Below, piece after piece: positions 1 to 6,984 of a stretch of 10,581 nt of DNA. The notes beneath the pieces are model-generated. The model worked only from the letters and a program-made list of their open reading frames with translations. It made no database searches and was not told the origin of the DNA. Each line of letters begins with the position of its first letter. Position 1 is the first letter of the stretch. The stretch is from Acidobacteriota bacterium (GTDB lineage: Bacteria > Acidobacteriota > Terriglobia > Acidiferrales > UBA7541): positions 7,904 through 18,484 of the forward strand of contig QHYP01000209.1 of the NCBI GenBank assembly GCA_003224195.1, in the 5' to 3' direction. The position numbers were made by a program, and so were the translations under genes.

Positions 1-1
1 G

Positions 2-832
2 CTCGACCTGCTCGCGGACATGGGCACGTCCGTCATCACCATCAGCGGCGGTGAACCGCTGCTACATCCCGAGCTCGATGAGATCATCCGGCACATCCGC
101 CGCCGCGGAATGATTGCTGGAATGATTACGAACGGCTATCTGCTGACCGCCGAGCGGATCGGGCGGCTGAATCGGGCTGGTCTGGAGCACCTGCAGATCA
201 GCATCGACAACGCCGTGCCCGATGAAGTGTCCATGAAGAGCCTGAAAGTGCTTGACCAGAAGCTTGCCCTGCTGGCCAAGCACGCCGTCTTTCAGGTGAA
301 TATCAACTCCGTGCTGGGCAGCGGCGTCGAGAATCCCGAAGACGCGCTGAAGATCGCTCACCGGGCCATCGAGCTCGGTTTGACGAGCACGGTGGGCATC
401 ATCCATGACCACAATGGCCAATTGAAGCCGCTGGGGCCGCGCGAAATCGAAATCTTCGAAGAGATCATGACGCTCGGGAAGCGGTCCTTCTCGCGATTCA
501 ATGTGTTCCAGCACAACATTGCGCGCGCCCAGGTGAATAACTGGCGCTGCCGCTCCGGCTCGCGCTACCTCTACGTTTGCGAGGAAGGGTTGGTTCACTG
601 GTGCTCGCAGCAGCGTGGCTATCCGGGGATTCCGCTCGAGCAGTATACGCCGGAGATGCGCCAGCGCGAATTTCTCACGGCAAAGTTCTGCGCGCCGCGC
701 TGCACCGTCTCCTGCGTGCAACAGGTCGGCATTCTGGATAACTGGCGCACGCCACAGAATCTGAAGCCGCTGCCGGTAACGCCTGCACCGCAGGTCGTGC
801 AGATTTCTTCCACTGCCTCGGCGGAAAATTGA
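2..832 (+). CDS. Radical SAM protein with Cys-rich C-terminal region (5' end outside window)
   Basis: Only the last 276 codons are visible; the reading frame is open to the window edge, so the true start and the CxxxCxxC cluster motif that binds SAM lie upstream. The fragment opens in the middle of a radical SAM barrel: a beta strand followed by SGGEPLLHP (GGEP at fragment residues 16-19, the SAM-binding GGE motif), then ITNGYLL and a QISIDN strand, all typical of the superfamily. The C-terminal third carries six Cys at fragment residues 183, 193, 201, 230, 234 and 238, resembling the SPASM/Twitch regions that hold auxiliary Fe-S clusters, although the spacing is not canonical SPASM. Such proteins modify peptides or small molecules; the substrate here cannot be read from sequence. 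An ABC transporter gene follows after 78 nt. The family call is firm; the function is unknown. Confidence 0.85.
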   Translation, partial: LDLLADMGTSVITISGGEPLLHPELDEIIRHIRRRGMIAGMITNGYLLTAERIGRLNRAGLEHLQISIDNAVPDEVSMKSLKVLDQKLALLAKHAVFQVNINSVLGSGVENPEDALKIAHRAIELGLTSTVGIIHDHNGQLKPLGPREIEIFEEIMTLGKRSFSRFNVFQHNIARAQVNNWRCRSGSRYLYVCEEGLVHWCSQQRGYPGIPLEQYTPEMRQREFLTAKFCAPRCTVSCVQQVGILDNWRTPQNLKPLPVTPAPQVVQISSTASAEN

Positions 833-875
833 GCCGCTTGTGTTTGCTCTGCCGCACCGGCGCCTGGACTTCGGG

Positions 876-904
876 TTGACGCCTGTCCGGCTCTTCCCAA
901 AAAT
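876..904 (+). promoter_or_regulatory. Candidate sigma70-type promoter for the ABC operon
   Basis: TTGACG (876-881) is followed after 17 nt by AAAAAT (899-904), which matches 4 of 6 bases of TATAAT. The ATPase ATG lies only 6 nt beyond the -10 box and no Shine-Dalgarno sequence precedes it, so a transcript from here would be leaderless or nearly so. The -35 box is good, the -10 box is mediocre, and the site is unproven. Confidence 0.35.
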
Positions 905-910
905 AGACTC

Positions 911-1873
911 ATGCCAGCTCTCGCGATCGAAACGCTCGGTTTGACAAAGGACTTCCCAGTTGGCTTCTGGCTGGCTAAGAAGCGCCGCGCACTGGAAGGC
1001 TTGAGCGTGCAGGTCGAGGCCGGCGAGATCTTTGGTCTTCTCGGTCCGAACGGCGCGGGGAAGTCCACGGCCATCAAGCTCCTCATGGGATTGATCTTTC
1101 CCACCGCGGGCACGGCGCGGATTCTCGGCCGGCCTATCTCCGACGTGCGCATGCATGGCGATATTGGATTCCTGCCCGAGCAGCCCTATTTCTACGATTA
1201 TTTGACCGCCGCTGAACTGCTCGATTACTTCGCCCGTTTCCATGATCTGACGTCCGCCGACCGCCGCGAGCGAATCGCGAACATGCTGAAGAAGGTTGGC
1301 CTGGACGGCGCGGGCAAGATCCAGTTGCGGAAATACTCGAAAGGCATGTTGCAGCGCGTCGGGCTGGCGCAGGCGATCCTGCACGATCCGCAGGTGGTGA
1401 TTCTGGACGAGCCGATGTCCGGTCTCGACCCAATCGGCCGCCGCGAAGTTCGCGACATCATCTTGGACCTACGGCGCGGAGGCCGCACAATCCTGTTTTC
1501 CACGCACATTCTCTCCGATGCGGAGATGCTGTGCGACCGGGTAGGAGTGCTGGTAGGCGGCAAACTGCGCGGTGTCGGCTCGCCCGATCAACTCGTGGGG
1601 ATGAAAGTCAGCGGGATGGAAGTGCTTTTCGAGCTCGCGGCCGATCCCCCTGCGGCGGCTTCGTTGTTGCTTGCGAAAGCGATCCGCACGGGCGATCGCT
1701 ACCGCCTGGAAGTTCCCGTGGCGGAACTCTACAAGACGCTGGACGCACTGCGCGCGGAGGGAGCGCAAATCTTATCCGTCACGCAGATTAAGGGCACCCT
1801 GGAGGACTACTTTCTGGATCTCGTCGGCGCCGACCGGGCGCAGCCGGCCGCCGTGGAGGTTTCCAGCAGATGA
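911..1873 (+). CDS. ABC transporter ATP-binding protein (ABC-2 exporter type)
   Basis: A 320-residue nucleotide-binding subunit that powers the permease encoded next to it. All ATPase motifs are present in order: Walker A GPNGAGKST (45-53), Q-loop Gln91 in LPEQPY, ABC signature YSKGM (142-146, the variant common in ABC-2/CcmA-like ATPases), Walker B VVILDE (162-167), D-loop SGLD (170-173) and H-loop His199. Residues from about 215 onward form the extra C-terminal domain seen in drug- and polysaccharide-type ABC-2 ATPases and in NosF-like proteins. The ATG at 911 fits the family N-terminus (an IETLGLTKDF-type start), although no Shine-Dalgarno sequence precedes it. The stop codon overlaps the permease start as ATGA, indicating translational coupling. 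The transported substrate is unknown. Confidence 0.95.
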   Translation: MPALAIETLGLTKDFPVGFWLAKKRRALEGLSVQVEAGEIFGLLGPNGAGKSTAIKLLMGLIFPTAGTARILGRPISDVRMHGDIGFLPEQPYFYDYLTAAELLDYFARFHDLTSADRRERIANMLKKVGLDGAGKIQLRKYSKGMLQRVGLAQAILHDPQVVILDEPMSGLDPIGRREVRDIILDLRRGGRTILFSTHILSDAEMLCDRVGVLVGGKLRGVGSPDQLVGMKVSGMEVLFELAADPPAAASLLLAKAIRTGDRYRLEVPVAELYKTLDALRAEGAQILSVTQIKGTLEDYFLDLVGADRAQPAAVEVSSR

Positions 1874-2646
1874 CACGAACTGGGATCGTCGCCTGGAATA
1901 CATTCCGCGAAGCCGTGCGCGACCGCGTCCTCTACAATCTAGTGTTCTTCGCATTACTGATGATGGCCACGGCAGTTCTCGTCGGCCAAATTTCCATCGG
2001 CATCGATTCCATCGTCATCGTGAGTCTCGGCTTGAGCGCTGTTTCCGTGATCGGGCTGCTCATGGCGGTGTTCATCGGCGTGGGGCTTGTCTACAAAGAG
2101 ATGGACAAGCGAACACTCTACGCTCTGCTCGCCAAGCCGATCCGGCGCTGGGAGTTCCTGCTTGGGAAATTCGCGGGTTTGCTTCTGACTCTGACGGTGA
2201 ACACTGCGGCAATGGCCGTCGGGCTTTTCCTCACGCTTTTCTATGTGAACCGCGCGCTACACTCCGCAGACCTAGTTGTGCTTACGGCGGTGTACTTCAT
2301 CCTCTTGAAGCTCGCCATCATCGTCGCTCTCGCCCTGCTGTTTTCCTGTTTCACCACGCCATTTCTCTCCATCTGCTTCACCGCGGGTATTTATGTGACC
2401 GGACTGTTCGTGAAGGACATCCGTTCCTTCAGCGACATCACTGGGAATCCGGCGCTCGACCGCGTGGCGGTGTGGTTTTCTTATCTGCTGCCGAACTTCC
2501 AGAACTTTGACGTCATGGGCGCGGCCGCGCATGGACGCGCCATTCCCGGCGCGATCGTCGCGCAGAACACGCTCTACGCCGCGGTTTATTGCGCCATCGT
2601 ACTGGCGGCGGCAGCGGTGATTTTTTCGCGGCGTAATCTCAAGTGA
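1870..2646 (+). CDS. ABC-2 type transporter permease
   Basis: A 258-residue integral membrane protein and partner of the ATPase just upstream, with which it overlaps by ATGA. About six hydrophobic segments are visible: 22-39, 48-73, 101-125, 137-160, 163-181 and 236-252. The cytoplasmic stretch between segments 2 and 3, KEMDKRTLYALLAKPIRRWE (76-95), is the ABC-2 family hallmark thought to contact the ATPase, and resembles NosY- and GldF-like permeases. A hydrophilic loop lies between segments 5 and 6 (182-200). One half-size permease per operon implies a homodimer, or pairing with a subunit encoded elsewhere. No substrate-binding lipoprotein is encoded nearby, which favours export or a membrane-maintenance role over import. 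The substrate is unknown. Confidence 0.9.
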   Translation: MTRTGIVAWNTFREAVRDRVLYNLVFFALLMMATAVLVGQISIGIDSIVIVSLGLSAVSVIGLLMAVFIGVGLVYKEMDKRTLYALLAKPIRRWEFLLGKFAGLLLTLTVNTAAMAVGLFLTLFYVNRALHSADLVVLTAVYFILLKLAIIVALALLFSCFTTPFLSICFTAGIYVTGLFVKDIRSFSDITGNPALDRVAVWFSYLLPNFQNFDVMGAAAHGRAIPGAIVAQNTLYAAVYCAIVLAAAAVIFSRRNLK

Positions 2647-2674
2647 TGCTGGCATCCGTGCGGTCACAGGTGCG

Positions 2675-3559
2675 ATGAGAAGTCGAAAATCCATTGCCGT
2701 TCTGTTGTTGCTGATTCTGCCGCTCGGTTTTTCGGCGGTGTGGCGCTTGCAGCACCAGATCGACCGCCAACTCGATCGAGCGGAGGAGGAAAACGACGAC
2801 GTGTTGCTTCGCTCCGGGAAGCTCGTCCGTGTGCTCAGCCTGGAATACGGCACGTTTCTCGCCGACGTGTACTGGACGCGCGCGGTGCAGTACTTCGGTT
2901 TGAAACGCTTCCGCCAGGCGATGAGCATGGATATGCTCTGGCCGTTGCTCGATCTGAGCACCACGCTCGACCCGCATCTGCTCGTTGCCTATCGCTTTGG
3001 CTGTTTCTTTTTGGCGGAGCCTACTCCGCAGGGTGCGGGCCAGCCGAACCTCGCCGTAATGTTTGTGCAGCGCGGCATTGCGGCGAATCCCGAGTATTGG
3101 CGCCTCTACCAGGATTTGGGCTTCCTCTACTACTGGGAGCTGCGTGACTATCAGAAAGCCTCCGAAGCATTTCTCGAGGGCAGCCGCCATCCGGATGCAC
3201 TCGACTGGATGAAGGTCATGGCGGCAAAGATCGCGGGCGAAGGCCGCTCGCGCGAAACTTCCATGTTCCTTTGGCGCCAGATCTACGAATCGACAAAGGA
3301 CGATACGATTCGCAAGAACGCTTTCAATCACGTGCAACTGATCAAGGCCGAATCGGACATGGAACAGCTGGACGAAATCCTTTTTGAGTTCGAGCAAGAG
3401 CATACGCGATTGCCGGACGGCTTCGGGGAATTGATCCGTCTGGGCCTTCTACCTGGAAGGCCGCTCGATCCCGCGGGCTATCCGTACGCCCTCAGCACAC
3501 TCGGAAAGGTCGAATTCGATCCGAAGAGTCCTCTGGCGATTACAACAAAGAAGCGATGA
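2675..3559 (+). CDS. Membrane-anchored TPR-like protein of unknown function
   Basis: A 294-residue protein. Residues 1-5 are basic and residues 7-22 form a single hydrophobic segment without a clear cleavage site, suggesting an N-terminal membrane anchor with the rest outside the cytoplasm. The body is helical. Segments around 62-100, 126-171 and 175-207 have the aromatic/Ala/Gly spacing of tetratricopeptide repeats, for example YWRLYQDLGFLYYWELRDYQ at 141-160. A charged helix (224-243) follows, then a tail with the DPAGYPYAL motif (265-273), a type also found at the C-termini of some acidobacterial TPR proteins. It starts 28 nt after the ABC permease on the same strand, so it is probably co-transcribed. 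It may be a scaffold or partner of that transporter; this is inference from position only. Confidence 0.75.
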   Translation: MRSRKSIAVLLLLILPLGFSAVWRLQHQIDRQLDRAEEENDDVLLRSGKLVRVLSLEYGTFLADVYWTRAVQYFGLKRFRQAMSMDMLWPLLDLSTTLDPHLLVAYRFGCFFLAEPTPQGAGQPNLAVMFVQRGIAANPEYWRLYQDLGFLYYWELRDYQKASEAFLEGSRHPDALDWMKVMAAKIAGEGRSRETSMFLWRQIYESTKDDTIRKNAFNHVQLIKAESDMEQLDEILFEFEQEHTRLPDGFGELIRLGLLPGRPLDPAGYPYALSTLGKVEFDPKSPLAITTKKR

Positions 3560-3682
3560 GCTCGGGAGAAGACGCCAATCCATCACTCATGCTCCCGGGG
3601 GCTGATTTCTGAGCGCGCGTATGCGGCCCGCCGCTCGTTCTTTACTTGGCTGTCATCGAGCTTCCAGCGTTTCTCGGAATTT

Positions 3683-4732
3683 CTATCCCACTGTGAACTT
3701 CACGAGGGCATCCAGCGTGCGCCGCGCCGCATCGTTGCGAATGGCTTGGGCGGCAAGGTGTGCGCCGTCCAGAAAATTCTGTGCTGCGCCAGCGGCGACG
3801 AGGGCGGCAGCGGCGTTGACGACGACCACGTCGCGCGCTGCGCCGCGCTCGTCGGCGAGGATGCGGCGGATGAGCGCGGCGTTTTCCGTGGCATCGCCGC
3901 CGCGGAGAGATGCAACCGGCGCTCGGCGCACACCGAACTCTTCCGGACTAATCGCATAGCGTCGCACACTGCCCTCCTGCACGTCAGCGACGAGCGTCTC
4001 ACCGGCGAGCGAGATTTCATCCAGCCCGTCCGCGCCATGCACGACAAAGGCTCGCGTTACTCCGAGTCGAGCAAGCGCGGCGGCGACCAAATCTACCGCG
4101 TCGGCTGAGAAAACGCCCAGAACCTGCGCCCGCGCTCCCGCGGGATTCGTGAGCGGGCCAAGGAGATTGAAGATCGTTCGCCCACCGAGCTGCCTCCGGG
4201 CCTCGGACGCGTGCCGCATCGAGCGGTGTGCCATTTGCGCAAAGATAAAGCCGATCCCGACTTCCCGGATGGCCGCGCCAATCCGTTCGAACGGCATGTC
4301 AATCTTCACGCCCAGTGCTTCGAGCACGTCCGCCGAGCCACACCGCGAGCTGACCGAGCGGTTGCCGTGCTTGGCCACGCGCGCGCCGGCGGCAGCGGCG
4401 ACGATCGCGGCCGCAGTCGAAATATTGAACGTTCCGCCGCTGTCGCCGCCCGTGCCGCACGTGTCCACCAGGTGATCGAGCGGCGGCTCATCCGGCGTGA
4501 AGACGGGCTGGGCGTGGCGCCGCATCGACAGCGCAAATCCGACCAGTTCGTCCACGGCATAGGGCCGGCTGCGCAAGGCCGCGAGCAGCCGCGCGATTTC
4601 CGGCGTTCCCAAGCGGCCGGAGAGCAGTTCGTCCATCACCGTTTCGGCTTCGGCGCGTGTCAATGCCCGGCCCGCTCCCGCGCGTTCAATGAAGTGCGTA
4701 AGCATCTGTTTCTGGTGACCCTGCGCCTGCAT
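3683..4732 (-). CDS. trpD: Anthranilate phosphoribosyltransferase
   Basis: Catalyses the second committed step of tryptophan synthesis, joining anthranilate and PRPP to give phosphoribosylanthranilate; cytoplasmic. With the start at 4732 it has 349 residues, close to the usual 330-350. Hallmarks: the PRPP loop CGTGGD (92-97), the NIST segment (103-106), KHGNRSVSS (121-129), the anthranilate-site region around RHASEARRQLGGRT (173-186), FNLLGPLTNP (188-197), and the metal-binding Asp-Glu pair in GLDEISL (238-239). The frame stays open to an ATG at 4819, but the ATG at 4732 has a strong Shine-Dalgarno (GAGGAG, 5 nt away) and gives the family length. A later ATG at 4705 has no good ribosome site. 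No other trp gene is in the window. It is divergent from sucC and convergent with the TPR gene. Confidence 0.96.
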   Translation of the reverse strand: MQAQGHQKQMLTHFIERAGAGRALTRAEAETVMDELLSGRLGTPEIARLLAALRSRPYAVDELVGFALSMRRHAQPVFTPDEPPLDHLVDTCGTGGDSGGTFNISTAAAIVAAAAGARVAKHGNRSVSSRCGSADVLEALGVKIDMPFERIGAAIREVGIGFIFAQMAHRSMRHASEARRQLGGRTIFNLLGPLTNPAGARAQVLGVFSADAVDLVAAALARLGVTRAFVVHGADGLDEISLAGETLVADVQEGSVRRYAISPEEFGVRRAPVASLRGGDATENAALIRRILADERGAARDVVVVNAAAALVAAGAAQNFLDGAHLAAQAIRNDAARRTLDALVKFTVG

Positions 4733-4785
4733 CCTTGCTCCTCGTGGGCCTTCCAAGTAAACTCCAATGCTTTGCGAGGATGAAA

Positions 4786-4794
4786 ATTCTAACA
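4786..4794 (-). promoter_or_regulatory. Candidate extended -10 promoter element for trpD
   Basis: On the minus strand the sequence reads TGTTAGAAT, a TGn extension plus TAGAAT (5 of 6 matches to TATAAT). It lies in the only AT-rich patch of the trpD/sucC spacer. Transcription would start near 4779, giving a leader of about 47 nt before the trpD ATG at 4732. No good -35 box is visible, as is usual for extended -10 promoters. Confidence 0.45.
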
Positions 4795-4808
4795 CCTGTC
4801 GGCCCCGT

Positions 4809-4844
4809 TGCGGCCGCACAGACTCCGACGATCATGCGATCGCA
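4809..4844. promoter_or_regulatory. Paired TGCGNNCGCA palindromes in the divergent trpD/sucC spacer
   Basis: Two perfect 10-bp palindromes, TGCGGCCGCA (4809-4818) and TGCGATCGCA (4835-4844), share the form TGCGNNCGCA and have centres 26 bp apart. The first covers the position expected for the trpD -35 region; both lie upstream of sucC. They could be operators for a dimeric regulator, or chance in GC-rich DNA. Confidence 0.3.
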
Positions 4845-4888
4845 CGGAAGGTTGGCTGCTATGCGGGCGCCCAGAAAACGAAGGCACG

Positions 4889-6058
4889 ATGAAGATTCAC
4901 GAGTATCAGGCTAAGGCGATTCTATCGCGCTACGGCGTCACCACGCCGCGCGGCGAAGTCGCATTCACCAAGGACGAAGCCCGGGAAGGCGCCCAGCGCC
5001 TCAAAACTCCGGTGGTCGTCGTCAAAGCGCAGATTCACGCGGGCGGGCGCGGCAAAGCCGGCGGCGTCAAATTGGCGCGCTCCGCCGAGGAAGCGGCGGA
5101 CATCGCCGCCGGGATGTTGGGCATGAAGCTGGTCACGCCGCAGACCGGCCCCGGCGGGAGAATTGTCCGCCGGCTGCTCATCGAGGAGGGCCTCGACATC
5201 CAGCGCGAACTCTACCTGGGCCTGCTCGTGGACCGCTCGAGCGGCAGCGCCGTCTTCATGGCCAGCGCCGCGGGGGGCATGGAGATCGAAGAAGTCGCTA
5301 AGCAAAACCCTGACGCCATCCTGCGCGAAACGATTCACGCGGCAGTGGGTTTGCAGCCGTTTCAGGCGCGCAAGATCGCGTTCGGCCTCGGGCTTCCCGC
5401 CGAAGCAGTGAGCAATGCCGTGCCGTTTCTGCAGGCGCTCTATCGCGCATTTCTGGATACGGACGCATCGCTCATCGAGATCAATCCTTGTGTGCTCACC
5501 GGCGATGGCCGGCTCGTGGCGCTCGACGCGAAGATGACCTTCGACGATAACGCGCTCTTCCGCCACAAGGATTTGCGCGAGCTGCGCGACCTCGACGAAG
5601 AAGACCCGCTCGAAGTCGAAGCCTCGAAGTACAGCCTCAACTACATCAAGCTCGACGGCAGCGTCGCTTGCATGGTGAACGGCGCGGGCCTCGCCATGGC
5701 CACCATGGACATCATCAAGTACGCCGGCGGTTCGCCCGCAAACTTCCTTGACGTGGGCGGCGGCGCCTCGGCCGAGCAGGTGAAAAACGCCTTCCGCATC
5801 CTGATGAGCGATCCGAGTGTGAAAGCCGTGTTCATCAACATTTTCGGAGGCATCTTGCGCTGCGACGTGCTCGCCACCGGCGTCGTCTCCGCCGCGAAGG
5901 AGCTGCAACTGAAAGTGCCTGTCGTCGTGCGCATGGAAGGAACGAACGTCGAGCTGGGCCAGCAAATTCTTCGCGACTCCGGCCTGAACTTTACCGTTGC
6001 CAATGGCATGAAAGACGGAGCGGAAAAAGTCGTCCAGCTGGCGGGAGGCGCGCGATGA
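4889..6058 (+). CDS. sucC: Succinyl-CoA synthetase (ADP/GDP-forming) subunit beta
   Basis: The nucleotide-binding subunit of the TCA-cycle enzyme that converts succinyl-CoA, phosphate and NDP to succinate, CoA and NTP. With the ATG at 4889 (preceded by AAGG, 4 nt away) it has 389 residues, against 388 in E. coli, and starts with the family sequence MKIHEYQAK. The upstream extension to 4808 is not family-like. The ATP-grasp domain shows HAGGRGKAGGVK (50-61), RELYLG (106-111) and EINP with Asn199 and Asp213, the same positions as the Mg-nucleotide ligands of the E. coli protein. The C-terminal CoA-ligase domain contains MVNGAGLAM (262-270), NFLDVGGGA (285-293) and NIFGGILRCD (317-326). Its stop codon overlaps the sucD start as ATGA. 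It is intact; nucleotide preference (ADP or GDP) cannot be told. Confidence 0.98.
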   Translation: MKIHEYQAKAILSRYGVTTPRGEVAFTKDEAREGAQRLKTPVVVVKAQIHAGGRGKAGGVKLARSAEEAADIAAGMLGMKLVTPQTGPGGRIVRRLLIEEGLDIQRELYLGLLVDRSSGSAVFMASAAGGMEIEEVAKQNPDAILRETIHAAVGLQPFQARKIAFGLGLPAEAVSNAVPFLQALYRAFLDTDASLIEINPCVLTGDGRLVALDAKMTFDDNALFRHKDLRELRDLDEEDPLEVEASKYSLNYIKLDGSVACMVNGAGLAMATMDIIKYAGGSPANFLDVGGGASAEQVKNAFRILMSDPSVKAVFINIFGGILRCDVLATGVVSAAKELQLKVPVVVRMEGTNVELGQQILRDSGLNFTVANGMKDGAEKVVQLAGGAR

Positions 6059-6939
6059 GCGTCTTGGTCAACGAAAAGACGCGCCTCATCGTGCAGGGCT
6101 TCACTGGCCGCGAAGGCTCCTTCCACGCTCAGCAGATGATCGAGTACGGCACAAACGTCGTTGGCGGCGTCACGCCGGGCAAGGGCGGCGCAAAGCATCT
6201 CGAGCGGCCCGTGTTCAACACCGTCGCGGAAGCGGCGAAGGCCACCGGCGCAAATGCGTCTGTGATTTTCGTGCCCCCTCCCTATGCCTCTGATGCGATT
6301 CTAGAAGCCGCCGACGCCGCCCTCTCGCTCGTCGTCTGCATTACCGAAGGCATTCCTGTGCTCGACATGGTGCGCGTGAAGGCCGCGATAGACTTTCAGA
6401 AGACGCGGCTCATTGGCCCGAATTGCCCGGGGATCATCTCCCCCGGAAAATGCAAAATCGGAATCATGCCCGGCCGCATACACAAGCAGGGGCACGTCGG
6501 CGTCGTCAGCCGCAGCGGCACGCTCACCTACGAAGCGGTGGACCAGTTGACGCGCCTCGGCATCGGACAGTCCACCTGCATCGGTATTGGCGGCGATCCC
6601 ATCATTGGGACGACGTTCCTCGACGCCATCCGGCTATTCAGCGAAGATCCGGACACGCACGCGATGGTGATGATCGGCGAAATCGGCGGCAACGAAGAAG
6701 AACGCGCCGCGGCCTACATCAAAGCAAGCGTGAAAAAGCCCGTCGTTGGTTTCATTGCCGGGCAAACCGCGCCGCCTGGGCGCCGGATGGGTCACGCGGG
6801 GGCAATCATTAGCGGGGGACAAGGCACCGCAAGAGACAAATACGCCGCTCTGCGCGCCGCAGGCATCCGCACAGTCGAAACGCCCGCCGAAATCGGCTCG
6901 ACCGTTGCCGCCGCCCTCGGCAAGTCCGTTGGGGTGTAG
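6055..6939 (+). CDS. sucD: Succinyl-CoA synthetase subunit alpha
   Basis: A 294-residue subunit that binds CoA and carries the catalytic phosphohistidine. The N-terminal Rossmann CoA-binding domain has GFTGREGSFH (15-24) and GGVTPGKGG (37-45). FVPPPYASDAI (72-82), CITEGIP (95-101) and GPNCPGIISPG (121-131) follow the family order. The active-site His247 sits in GRRMGHAGAIISGG (242-255), and GEIGG (208-212) holds the Glu thought to stabilise the phosphohistidine. The start overlaps the sucC stop by ATGA, so the two subunits are translationally coupled, which suits an equimolar complex. A compact hairpin begins 2 nt after the stop, followed by ndk on the same strand. Confidence 0.98.
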   Translation: MSVLVNEKTRLIVQGFTGREGSFHAQQMIEYGTNVVGGVTPGKGGAKHLERPVFNTVAEAAKATGANASVIFVPPPYASDAILEAADAALSLVVCITEGIPVLDMVRVKAAIDFQKTRLIGPNCPGIISPGKCKIGIMPGRIHKQGHVGVVSRSGTLTYEAVDQLTRLGIGQSTCIGIGGDPIIGTTFLDAIRLFSEDPDTHAMVMIGEIGGNEEERAAAYIKASVKKPVVGFIAGQTAPPGRRMGHAGAIISGGQGTARDKYAALRAAGIRTVETPAEIGSTVAAALGKSVGV

Positions 6940-6940
6940 C

Positions 6941-6958
6941 GGCCGCCTTTAGGCGGCC
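6941..6958 (+). terminator. Hairpin between sucD and ndk (weak terminator or processing stem)
   Basis: GGCCGCC (6941-6947), loop TTTA, GGCGGCC (6952-6958): a perfect 7-bp GC stem starting one base after the sucD stop codon. The downstream bases ATCTTTGCTTTC are pyrimidine-rich but not a true T-run, so full termination is doubtful. It could instead shield the sucCD 3' end or lower read-through into ndk. Confidence 0.45.
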
Positions 6959-6971
6959 ATCTTTGCTTTCT

Positions 6972-6976
6972 GGAGG
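6972..6976 (+). promoter_or_regulatory. Strong ribosome binding site that decides the ndk TTG start
   Basis: GGAGG at 6972-6976 lies 8 nt before the TTG at 6985. No in-frame ATG or GTG gives a full-length Ndk, and the next Met is residue 40, so this site fixes the start. Confidence 0.8.
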
Positions 6977-6984
6977 AAAGGCGC

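Noticed and set aside
833..910. Possible RiPP precursor peptide gene beside the radical SAM gene
   Set aside because: No ATG-started small frame with a ribosome site exists in this spacer.
62..1384. 440-codon open frame on the minus strand opposite the radical SAM and ABC ATPase genes
   Set aside because: It spans two well-recognised genes and their spacer, and its translation is Arg/Ala/His-rich with no domain. Such antisense frames are expected in GC-rich DNA.
2639..3403. 254-codon minus-strand frame opposite the TPR-like gene
   Set aside because: The plus-strand product has a membrane anchor, repeat structure and operon position; the antisense product has no motif.
3561..3599. Bidirectional terminator between the TPR-like gene and trpD
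   Set aside because: CGGGAG and CTCCCG can pair, but the loop is 23 nt and no T-run follows on either strand. The 123-nt spacer shows nothing else I can support.
4922..5965. 347-codon minus-strand frame opposite sucC
   Set aside because: Fully inside a near-perfect sucC; the translation is low-complexity and has no recognisable motif.
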